Source of the DNA: Paralvinella palmiformis
Lineage: Eukaryota; Annelida; Polychaeta; Terebellida; Alvinellidae
Assembly (NCBI GenBank): GCA_025642065.1
Contig: JAODUP010000356.1
Location: 268,501-332,500 of the forward strand
Direction: 5' to 3'
Length of the DNA stretch: 64,000 nucleotides
Under the pieces are notes generated by a model. That model made no database searches. It had not been told where the DNA came from and worked only from the letters and a program-made list of their open reading frames with translations. The translations under genes were made by a program, and so were the position numbers. Below, in pieces: positions 47,398-60,100 of the stretch (within the stretch, counting starts at the first letter, position 1; every line of letters begins with the position of its first letter).

Positions 47398-47408
47398 CTA
47401 CATATTTT

Positions 47409-47468
<60 letters not shown>
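47363..47468. repeat. (AT)n, (TC)n and (AC)n microsatellites
   Basis: Three adjacent simple tracts upstream of the Abraxas first exon. Confidence 0.95.
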
Positions 47469-47470
<2 letters not shown>

Positions 47471-48182
47471 ATTCGGCGGAAAGCTACAGTCAGGATGCTT
47501 TTACTTTCACTGTTTTTAAACACATTTGTAAAATAATACAAGAAAACACTAATTAAAAGCCTATAAATAAACTCTTTTACCCCGAAACTATATAAAAATA
47601 GATCGCACTTATACAGAACCGTGGCTAGTAGTGTGTAGAGTCCGTGAAAAATCAGCCACCTCAGGACTCCAGCATTATGTAAATGTTTAGCTTCGCCTTG
47701 ACTCTGATAAAATCTGGCGCAGCTGAGAGAAATAGGACCGTCAAATAAATCATTTAATGATACGGATACAGGTAACACTCGGATATGATGTGTTGTTGTT
47801 GTGGGGTTTAGGAAACGAATCCCCAAAACATATGTATGGGTCGAATTCGAATACACAAGTTGGAGGTTAGCAGTGCGCTCCCTCTCCCCCCCCTCTCTCT
47901 CTCTCTGTGTGTATGTGTTTGTGTGATTATATTAATTATACAAGCAAATTATACACAAGGAATCACACATAAGAAACTGAACCGGAAACAAATGTATCCT
48001 TACCGTTCCACGCAATATTGCAGATGGACGGTAGCCAATATTGCATCCCCTTATAGTTTATACACAGTCTGCTATTTAGTACGACCGTTTCCTCCTTCTT
48101 GGGAGTTCCAACTTGTTGGTGTTTTGTTGTGAATAATGCTTCTGTCAATATCAGACTGTTTATGGCTAGCTAAAAGTTAAAC

Positions 48183-51100
48183 ATGAATATAGAGATATCT
48201 GGCGCCGTGCTTTCATCTTTATTTTTTGAACATAGCGTTTGTAACAACGATTTGGTAAGTAAACAAACATTGACTTCCCGTTCTCGTTGAGTACTCGGGT
48301 CGTCGGGAGTAATGTAAATTGTGTTTCAGAATATCTATCAAATTTGAAGGCATTGGAGTTCGTCAATTTGATATTTATTGATAGATAATTTAAAAAAAAA
48401 TTATAATTCAATGCAGAAATAACAAATGTTTATTCTTATCAGAGCACACAACCTGTATAACTATGAGTGTATCCCTCCGGCAAAATACTTTTATGTGAAT
48501 TTATCTTCACTTCTTTCCGGTTTCGTATCGTGATCTACCCATGAGCTGTTAATTTAGTGTTGAAATATTGTTCTCTAAACCGTTGATTCCTAGATTGCCG
48601 CCAGCACCTCAGAAATACCCAGATTTAACATACCTAGAAGGTTTTGTTGAAGTTTGGGGTTGAGACCCCTGGCTATCGCCTATTGGGCACAGCCACCTGG
48701 TGTTGACTTCTGTTGTTGTGACGATTGGCAAACTAGGAGTTGTTTAACATGGTGGCACCTCAGTTTACTATAGAAGTCACTTTCAGAGGAGAAAAAACCT
48801 TACCAGTTGCCTGGTTGGACTAAAACCTCCTCCTACTATAATAATAATGTCACGAGCCGGGAACCTCCGGCCTCCTGAACAGCACAGACTATTGGTACGG
48901 GGGCTCATGCTCTTATCCACTAGTCCATAGGGGTGGTCTGATCTGTCCTTGGTATATGTAGGGATCTTTCTGGAGAAGTGGAGTTATGATGTCTGGTAGG
49001 AATGTTGATTTCCTTATGAGCAATGCTGCTAGGTGGCGGTCTGGAAGTGTGTGGTCTTCCGGGCTAAGTGTTGAGTGTGGTAGCTGATGCTCTTATATTT
49101 CTAACAGAAATGCCAACACATGAAAGAAGCCCCAAAATAATACCCAAATTGGGTGTGCCTAGGTATCGAAATACTACGAAATACCACAAGTTAAACTAAA
49201 TATTGTGCTACCAGGGGTTACTGACATAAAAATCTAGAGTGGTTTAATTAAATTTAAGTCAGATAAATGTATGCATATAATCAAAACATATATATGTAAT
49301 GATGTAATTCATTTGCGGTCTAGCAGCATGATAATACAATCTTAGGCATTGGTCAAAAAGCTGTGATGCTTCACCAAATCACAAGGCTGTTTAGTGTGTG
49401 GGTCAAGAAAGAAAAATGGGCTGGTTGTTGAGTGATGCCTTACTGCAATTTTAAAATCTTGAGTTGCAGGCGAGTTTTAAATATATACCAAACCTTGTAC
49501 AATAATAATATGAGTGCATAGATGCATATACATTATGACATATCTAGTCGTAGCTGAAAGGATAAAACAGAAAGTAAAAAAAAATCAATTCACGACAAAG
49601 TTTGTGTAACAGAGTTGTCAGGCTACATTGATTGAAGGCAGGTAGGTAATAGCCATCCCTCATTAAACATAGCTCTCTAACACATATACCTACTGCTGTG
49701 CATTCATCTAAACAAAATGATGAGCTGTATAACTTTCTTCCTATTGATAAAACACTTGAATTAGTAAAACAATCTCCATTATTATTTAATGCATGTAAAA
49801 GTAATCTAAGATTTGACGCTACATTTGTATTTGATCTTGTACAAAGTGAACTACACATGTTAACATACTTATTATAACCATGGACAACATCATAATAGAA
49901 ATAGAATGACAGCAATTTACTGAATAACTGGGTTTGAATAGATTGACCTTGTTCTCGAATTAAATGCTTAAGTATTGTGCCACGAATCATCCATGGGAAG
50001 CCCCAGATTCTTCTTACACACTTTCGCCAGTTTACATCAAATCTATTGATGTAACATGTTTTCACAGTATTATGGGTTCATTGGAAAAAGATCTACAGAC
50101 CTCAGATTTGTTCGTGAATCTCCATTGATTTCATGATAAAATTTTCTAATTATGTTGGTGCCTGGTCATTTTTATAGATACAATAGTCAACCAATAACTA
50201 CTTCCATTTTCTTTTCATTCCGAATGGAATATTAGCCCCATATCTTTGCCAGGTGATAAGTTCATCTCTGATTTTGTCTGCAATGTTTTCTTTTCTAGGA
50301 GGGATTCTTGCTCGGTAGAATAACAAACAGACGTACTGATACAATCAGTGATGCTCAGATCAGTGGTGTTAAGGAGGAGACAACCTGCTGTAAGTATATT
50401 GCTGCTGAGGTTTATGTTGAAGACACAGCTTTAGGTGCATGTTTATTAGTCTGGGTGTGTTTTCATAATAGACTGAGAAACATGTGTTTGAATAATACTA
50501 GGTAATGTTCACTTTTGTTAGTAGGATGCCATAATTTTATAGATTTTTTTGTTTGTTATTTAAAGTTTAATGTCATCCATAGGATAATTATTATTGAAAT
50601 TTGTATATAATTTGGTTACAAATTTGATCAAATCATCCAGGGTTGGCTTTCGCCCTGGCAGAAAGGTATTTCTCCCCTGCCATTGGGAGAAATACCTTTC
50701 TGCTGGGGAGAAACTTCTAGATGTATTTATTTTAAGGTGCAAAGCATAACCATGTGTAAGCCATGGAATCACTAAGTACATTTGTACAGGGATACAATTA
50801 AATTATTAATGTTTTCATCTGTTTAATAATGTTTAAGAAAAACAACAACGTGCTTCCAGACGTAATCTCGCTGTCTATTTCCTTTGAATATGTTAAATGT
50901 TATGTGATAATGTGTAAAATAACACCCCAAAACTTCAAGATAAAGCAATTTGTCCAGCCACAATATTCAACATTTACAAAGTATAAATTTGTATGTCCTA
51001 TGTGCACCTCAAGAGACTATATGTAAATGACGACATTATCAATAGCCATGCGAATTTATACTACTGATGATCAGCCAACATATCTGCTCAAGAATAACTA

Positions 51101-54100
51101 ACTAATCTGCCGAGATTGATAACCCATATCAGTGTCACATTAATCTAGTCAATATGAAGTCTATCTACCATATTATAATTAGGCAGTGCAGATACTTCCC
51201 AATGCTATGGTGTAATAACAATCATACACCACTGCCAGTGGGTGAGTGTTATTACACAGCAGCATCTCTTCACAGTGATATATACATGTAGTTATTACTA
51301 CAGATTACATGATGATGTCAGTAGTATTCAAGCATAACTAAGTACACCATTACCGTTCTCATAGTCGATTGGGTATTTGATAGTGTTATGTTGCCTTGCA
51401 TAACAAAGTAGTTATTATAAAATCAGATTTAATCAGCATTATAATGTATATCACTGCACAGATATGAGAAATAAATAATTTCAATCTTAAACGTGATGAA
51501 TTATTGACATACACTTTAAATAAGTATGTAGCATGTGGACAAGACTTATAATTAAATAACTTATGCTTATGTATATTGGTTTCAAATGGTTAAAGTCTCT
51601 ATTAATTGGGTATTTTCATGACAATTTTCCCCAAAAGTATTTCTGTTGTATCAGCAGGAACTGGGTAATTACCATGGTTTTTACCATGATGGGGAGAAAC
51701 CTGCCAACCCTGAAATCATCCAATAGCTTTATTTTTGTTAATACTAAATACTAATTTAACATATTTTATAAATAAATAATATATTTCAATAATATAGAAT
51801 TAGAAGTCTAATAGTTATCTGTAGCTGAAAATATAACAAAATTGGCAACAGAAATTAATTTGAAAATTGGATTTATAATTCTTTCATGAATGAACAACTA
51901 TTTATGATCATTGTGATGGGTTTAAAAAAAAGCTATTCTGGTTTTCATGGCTTATCCCACACAATTGTTTAGTAAGTTCAATCAGTTGTTGTGTAGGAAT
52001 AAAAAAAAATAGGGATGATCTAACTTCTCTTATGCAGACAATCAGGGTTGGCAAGTTTATGACACAATGTCAAAAACCATGGATTAATCCAGGGTTTATA
52101 AACAGGTTTATGATGGTATAGGACATGATAGTGTCATAAACAGGTTTATGATGGTTTAGGACATGATAGTGTCATAAACTATCAAAAGCATATATTTTTA
52201 AATATAAATATTGGCATAAACAACATATTTGTTACAAGATATAGCTGAAAAGTAGTTTTTAGAATGGCTTAAATTATTAATATGTTAATATTGTAATATT
52301 AAAAGTAAAATTATTATACAATAAGTTAGGGTCTGATTATTAGACTATTGTATAATCATACCCTGATATTGTTTGTAGCGAAAATCAATTGGCTTGATTA
52401 GTCTGCCATTTATTTCTAGAGCTATGGGGGGCAGTATTAATTTAATAGAACTATTTATTAATTGAATGACAAGCAAGACACTACCCTCTTGGTTTGGTGC
52501 TGGTGTTTATCTGTGGCTGACCATTCATTGACAGTGACAGAGGCTTCACTTAATGATCCTCCACGTGGCAAGAGATAAAGATATCTGCTACCAGACATCG
52601 GGTCAATTCCAGGATTGGAATTGCTTATGTAATAAAAAATGAAATTGATAAAATTGGAATTGAAGTTTGCTACAAAAAAATTAAATCCACAAATGAATTT
52701 ACCATTTAATTTTTTTTATTAATTTTTTTTCCTTCCATGCCAATCCTACTTAGAATATAAATTATTCGGACTAGGTATTCCAAGTAGGGACTCGGTGTAC
52801 CTACGCATGGTAAAAAAGAGTAGGTAAAAATGGTATTGATCAATTTGATGTGGGATTGACCAAATGGAATTGAGTAGAACTGAAATTGACCCCCCATGTA
52901 TGTCTGCTCTGATTCCATTAATCCATCTTATAGCTTTCATATTAAATAATAGTTACGCATGATTTGTTTCATGAGAAAACAGCCAATCTGGTATTTTGTC
53001 GCAGGATCTTCCAAGAACTTTGTGATTTAGATTATTGATGACTGACGTATCAAATGGACTGATTCAATTATACATGTATGACAGATGTGAGAGTCTGTTA
53101 TGATTACTGAATAAAAGATGCCTCCAAATTATATCTGTTATTACTGAATTGGAAAAGAATGTAAGAGAGACCAATATAAAATATTATTTTACATTCATAT
53201 TTGTAATATAAATATACTAATTCTAATATATTGATAATCCACAACAGATCAAAAGTTATTGTTTAAAAAAATTAAAATCGCAAAATATAGTGAATAAAAA
53301 GGTTTACGATGGTATATGACGTCACAAAGGTATTTACGATGGGTTTATGACACAGGTTTACAAATGTAATAAACCCAACCGTGGAGACAGTATTATGTAT
53401 TTCAAGGTACCCGCAGAACAGGGAAAATAACTTGAAATTTTTCCCTGCAGGGAAGACACAGGGAATTTAAACATTCTGAATAATACAGAAATTTTATGCC
53501 TTCATTCCAAATTTATAGCATTAGGGGTGGATCGAGGCTGTGGTATTAAAAAGTTAATTCAACATGCAATTTTTTCACACAATACACAGGGAAATTTCTT
53601 AAATAAGGGTGAAAATACAGGGGATTTGATTTTTTAAATCCTGTGGGTATTATTAAGTTATAACTGTAGTTGACAATTGTTACTGTAGTTTAATTTCTTA
53701 CTGAACTTTTTCTAAATTATATTTGTAATTTAAAGAGATCATGATTACATTGGAAGCTTTTCAGTCTCGTGGCTGAAAAAAGTTAATTGAATCCAACTTT
53801 GGTTGACATTATCACCCAATGACAGTTTTGTTGTTAAGTATTGTTTGTACATAATGTTATATGTCGTGACATATATTTTCTCAGTAGTGCTGACAGAACC
53901 TAGTTACCATTTGCAAATATTGTTTGTTACTTATGCCGTTTCTTGGCTTCGATTCTCAAACCTGGTGGTATAAATTCCAATAGTATATTGTACAAACCAC
54001 CTTAATGCCTAATTGTGATTCTATGTGTCCGTATGTGTAATTTATTATGTATGTTTTAATCATACTAAATTGTTTTAAAATTTAAGTGTTAGTACTAATC

Positions 54101-57100
54101 AGCATATGGCTGTGGCGATCTTTTTGGGTTCAGTTAAATCTGTTTTTTTCTCTTCAGATATATACAGCTATGTGAGTTGTCCGAGGCCTTTTAGTTGGTA
54201 CGCAAATTCTGGTGCTACAGATGCTGATAAACTGAAAAATGTTTTATCAGCAAATAAGATCACGGTAAGTGATGTGTGCATGTCATTCGATCGGTAAGTG
54301 GAACATGATCAAGACAGCATGTTTGTTAATGTTTATTTTGTTATTGATTCATACTAACTGAAAATGTGAAATAAGCTGCTGGGTACTTTCGGTGGCCATA
54401 TTGCTGGGCCAGTAAATATGACGTGATGGTATCCCCATACAATTCTGGATATAAACGCATTATTTATTACTCACGTTTTCATCCGATGAGACTATATTTC
54501 AACATCTTATCCGAACTACAATGGGTTGTGTCCTTAAATAATGACATGTTGTTGATGACATATAAAGATATGACAGCTGTTGTTGTTAACAGCGATGATT
54601 CTCGATGTCAATATATCATCAAAGATGGTGAGAACGTTTAGATATTCAGGACACTAGCTACTGGATCCTGGAGTAGTACCTGTAACAACGGCTAGTCAGG
54701 ATTATAGACAGGGCATAGGATTATAGTGTAGATGGAGATTCAAATGAGAAAATGGTGGTTGATGATAAGGAATTGGGAAGGAGAGATAAAAAGACAAAGG
54801 GAGTGCTGGTGTCTTTTTCTCAGGGAAGTAACGCAAAGATGCTAATGGCATTGATTGTTTTTTGTATCATGCCATGAATATAATCACGGATTATTATACA
54901 GCTGCTGCAGTTGGATGGTCAAAAATATACATGGGCTGCCAAAAATCATACCGAGTGGGTATAAACTATAATTCAGGCATCCCAATGGTGCAATGGGTAG
55001 AGGACTGCACTGTAAACCTCCAGGTTGTGGGCTCAAATCTGCCTTGCACCTGTTTTTACGAGAACACGAGTAGCCCCTCGGCCTTTTGTCTCAGGTGTGA
55101 CCAGCATTGAAGCCAAACAACTTGGTTCATTCATACTGATTCAACGTATACCAATTCTACTGGCTGGTGTGAATCATGAGACAATCTGCCTTGAAAAAGT
55201 TGTTAATTCTTTATATCTCTCATTGGCTATGATTTGTATAGAAACATTTAAATCCATTATTAGTTTTATTATATTACATATTAATTGTGCAGCGCCTTTG
55301 AATGGCTCCTGCTAGCAAGGGTGCTTTATTAAATATACATTATTATTATTAATTCAGTAGTGGCTGCCATTGTTAAAGGCCTCTGTGATCTAACTGGTAG
55401 CATGTTGGATCGCAGTTCATTACCACCCGAGTTTGAATCTCGGCGTGAGCATATCTGAAGGGTGTTTCCTCTTTGACTTTGCTTCATTACCTTTGGAGGT
55501 CGCTCGGCCCATATAGCCTACCAGGTGCAAAAAAGTGGCCGAAAAATGTCAGTCATGGTATATAATTTTGTGCCAAGTTCCTATTTGTATTGTTGATATT
55601 GATGGTTGTCAGTGTGCACTAACAGTACAGTGGTTAGAACTATGTTCTGCAAACTTCCAGGTTGTAAGCTCAAATCTGACCCATACTTAAGTCTGGGATG
55701 TTTCTTTGAAGAGTCACCCCATGGCCATATGTCCTGGGTGTGACCAGCTTGAGGCTAAAAAAGGTAAATAAAAAACTTACGGGTGTGATCTCTATATCAT
55801 TATCAGTATAAGTCTGGAGAGATGTTGTCATGATGTGATCTCTATATGACTGGAGAGATGTTGTCATGATGTGATCTCTATATGACTGGAGAGACGTTGT
55901 CATGATGGGATCTGTATATGACTGGAGAGATGTTGTCATGATGTGATCTCTATATGACTGGAGAGATGTTGTCATGATATGATCTCTATATGACTGGAGA
56001 GATGCTGTCATGATGTGATCTCTATATGACTGGAGAGATGTTGTCATTATATGATCTCTATATGACTGGAGAGATGCTGTCATGATGTGATCTCTATATG
56101 ACTGGAGAGATGCTGTCATGATGTGATCTTTATATGACTGGAGAGATGCTGTCATGATGTGATCTCTATATGACTGGAGAGACGTTGTCATGATGTGATC
56201 TCTATATGACTGGAGAGATGTTGTCATGATGTGATCTCTATATGACTGGAGAGATGTTGTCATGATGTGATCTCTATATGACTGGAGAGATGTTGTCATG
56301 ATGTGATCTCTATATGACTGGAGAGATGTTGTCATTATATGATCTCTATATGACTGGAGAGATGCTGTCATGATGTGATCTCTATATGACTGGAGAGATG
56401 CTGTCATGATGTGATCTTTATATGACTGGAGAGATGCTGTCATGATGTGATCTCTATATGACTGGAGAGACGTTGTCATGATGTGATCTCTATATGACTG
56501 GAGAGATGTCATGATGTGATCTCTATATGACTGGAGAGATGTTGTCATGATGTGATCTCTATATGACTGGAGAGATGTTGTCATGATGTGATCTCTATAT
56601 GACTGGAGAGATGTTGTCATGATGTGATCTCTATATGACTGGAGAGACGTTGTCATGATGTGATCTCTATATGACTGGAGAGATGTCATGATGTGATCTC
56701 TATATGACTGGAGAGATGTTGTCATGATGTGATCTCTATATGACTGGAGAGATGTTGTCATGATGTGATCTCTATATGACTGGAGAGATGTTGTCATGAT
56801 GTGATCTCTATATGACTGGAGAGATGTTGTCATGATGTGATCTCTATATGACTGGAGAGATGTTGTCATGATATGATCTCTATATGACTGGAGAGATGCT
56901 GTCATGATGTGATCTCTATATGACTGGAGAGATGTTGTCATTATATGATCTCTATATGACTGGAGAGATGCTGTCATGATGTGATCTCTATATGACTGGA
57001 GAGATGCTGTCATGATGTGATCTCTATATGACTGGAGAGACGTTGTCATGATGTGATCTCTATATGACTGGAGAGATGTTGTCATGATGTGATCTCTATA

Positions 57101-60100
57101 TGACTGGAGAGATGTCATGATGTGATCTCTATATGACTGGAGAGATGTTGTCATGATGTGATCTCTATATGACTGGAGAGATGTCATGATGTGATCTCTA
57201 TATGACTGGAGAGATGTTGTCATGATGTGATCTCTATATGACTGGAGAGATGTTGTCATGATGGGATCTCTATATGACTGGAGAGATGTTGTCATGATGT
57301 GATCTCTATATGACTGGAGAGATGTTGTCATGATATGATCTCTATATGACTGGAGAGACGTTGTCATGATGTGATCTCTATATGACTGGAGAGATGCTGT
57401 CATGATGTGATCTCTATATGACTGGAGAGATGTTGTCATTATATGATCTCTATATGACTGGAGAGACGTTGTCATGATGTGATCTCTATGTGACTGGAGA
57501 GATGTTGTCATGATGTGATCTCTATATGACTGGAGAGATGCTGTCCTGATGTTTCCATCTTATAGATGAATTCAGAGATTAATTTCTTCACTCACCATCC
57601 TGTGAGTGGATGACCGCGTTACACAACGTTGTTATCTCACTGAATTGAAATAAGGTATCAAAGACACTCAAAGGATGTCAGTGAATAATTAAAATATCTG
57701 TAATGCCATCCCGCGAATGTAGTAGCACCCACATGGTCCAACCAGTAGTGCAGTTGGCCACAGATCTCGACAACCGAGTTCGGATTTCAGTGTGGACATG
57801 TCTGAAGGGTGTTCCATCATACAATTTGCTGGGACCATTTAGCCTGCCGTGTGTACAAGAATGGCCATAAAACATCATCATCCTGTCTCCATGTCCATCA
57901 CAGTCCATTCATTGACGTGGTGAGGAAGGCCTGTATGTCTCAGTGACCCAGAGAGCTATGTCAACAAGAGCTTCAGCTTCTGTTAGGGACACTTAAGCTG
58001 GACATGTCAATAGGTAGAGGCTAGACTAATATGGACAAAGGATGAGGTAACTGTACAGAAACCTGGAGTCAGAAGTATTGGGTCAGGTCAATAGGTAGAG
58101 GCTAGACTAATATGGACAAAGGATGAGGTAACCCAACTGAAACCTGGAGTCAGAAGTATTGGGTCAGGTCAATAGGTAGAGGCTAGACTAATGTGGACAA
58201 AGGATGAGGTAACCCAACAGAAACCTGGAGTCAGAAGTATTGGGTCAGGTCAATAGGTAGAGGCTAGACTAATGTGGACAAAGGATGAGGTAACTCTACA
58301 GAAACCTGGAGTCAGAAGTATTGGGTCAGGTCAATAGGTAGAGGCTAGACTAATGTGGACAAAGGATGAGGTAACTACAGAAACCTGGAGTCAGAAGTAT
58401 TGGGTCAGGTCAATAGGTAGAGGCTAGACTAATGTGGACAAAGGATGAGGTAACTCTACAGAAACCTGGAGTCAGAAGTATTGGGTCAGGTCAATAGGTA
58501 GAGGCTAGACTAATGTGGACAAAGGATGAGGTAACTCTACAGAAACCTGGAGTCAGAAGTATTGGGTCAGGTCAATAGGTAGAGGCTAGACTAATGTGGA
58601 CAAAGGATGAGGTAACTGTACAGAAACCTGGAGTCACAAGTATTGGGTCAGGTCAATAGGTAGAGGCTAGACTAATGTGGACAAAGGATGAGGTAACTGT
58701 ACAGAAACCTGGAGTCACAAGTATTGGGTCACACACTCTAATACTAATAGACCACAATACCCAGCCTTTTCAATAAGGAATAGAGTAAACAAACTCTTAC
58801 AAAAAGTAGGCAGCAGCTCACCTGTGATGCCCTGTAAAAACACAGCGACCCCATTGCCACAGCATTGCTGGACGGAGGTAGGGATATGGCGGGGTAGCGA
58901 AGGGCTGGCCATGGGGTAGTGGTAGTCACACTAACACAGTAGTGACCCTTCTCCATTATTTGGCCAAAGTAGCCGGCTGATTTTCTGCCGATAAATAGGC
59001 AACAAGGGAGTATAAAATAGATGATGTATAGCCTCGGGTGTTGGCTGCTATTGAAAAGGCTGAATACCACGCATCAACAGCTAGTATAAATGGGGGGGGG
59101 GGTGCGGTTATTGTTTTAGTCACTCAATATATGGGAGCTGCAAAATTAAATAACTGTTACTTTGTGCTTCCATACGGAAATATCTACCATTATTTTTCTT
59201 TAAAACTACCAAATGTAAATTAATAGGCAAGTAGTTCAAATCATGGCATTGGGTAAATAAGCATGTAGAATATTAATTGGTCATATTTCATAAGTCTTAC
59301 TAAGGTATTGACTTAATATGAATGACGGACCATTTTCTTGTTTAATCAAACACTGTTTTATTAATAAGTTGATTCTTTCTTACAGGAAGTGGTGGGATGG
59401 TACAAATTCAGGAGGAACTCAACGCTGATAACCTCCCTTCGTGAACGTGCCATCCATCGTCACCTGCTGCAGTGTTTCCCAGGAATTGTGATGCACAATT
59501 TTATATTTTTGTTGTGTACACTACAACAGTCTCCAAATAAATCCACACACACAATGGACCATGTCTTTCAAATATATAATGGCAGGTCTGTATATAGGGT
59601 GTGATTATACAAATTATCAAGCTTCATCTCAGACATGGGGACTATTCCATATAAAATTTATCAATTTGAATTCCAAATTTATCAATTCCATTTTTTCACT
59701 ACCCTTTTTACCATGAGTAGGTGCTCCGAATACCTAGTTGGAATACTTACTCTGAATAGTTTATATTGCAAGTAGGATTCCCATTTAAGAAATATTTCTG
59801 AATTAAAAATTAAATGGTAAATTAATTTGTGGATTAAACTGTTTGTAGCAAACTTCAATTGATCAATTCCATTTTTTTTAATAAGCCATTCTGGAATTGC
59901 CCATCAGTTCCAATTATGGAATTGAATAGACCCTATGTCTGTTCCATCTCACATGTGCATGTGTTTACACCGACACATTTAAACATCCAGAAATGTTGAC
60001 TCACACACAGATTTACAGCAGGTTTTATGGATGCAAGCATGCTACAGTAGTGAGTTTTAACTGAATTTGTTTTATTTGAAATTGAATTCACAAACATAAT

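Noticed and set aside
55670..57511. 613-codon open frame as a genuine protein gene
   Set aside because: It consists almost wholly of the 36-bp minisatellite, starts and ends in it, and lies antisense inside an Abraxas intron; kept only as a finding to test.
55783..57545. CRISPR-like array
   Set aside because: The 36-bp units are directly contiguous with no spacers, and the window is eukaryotic.
58744..59070. 108-codon minus-strand frame in Abraxas intron 3
   Set aside because: No recognisable domain, no splice signals linking it to other exons, and partly repeat-adjacent sequence.
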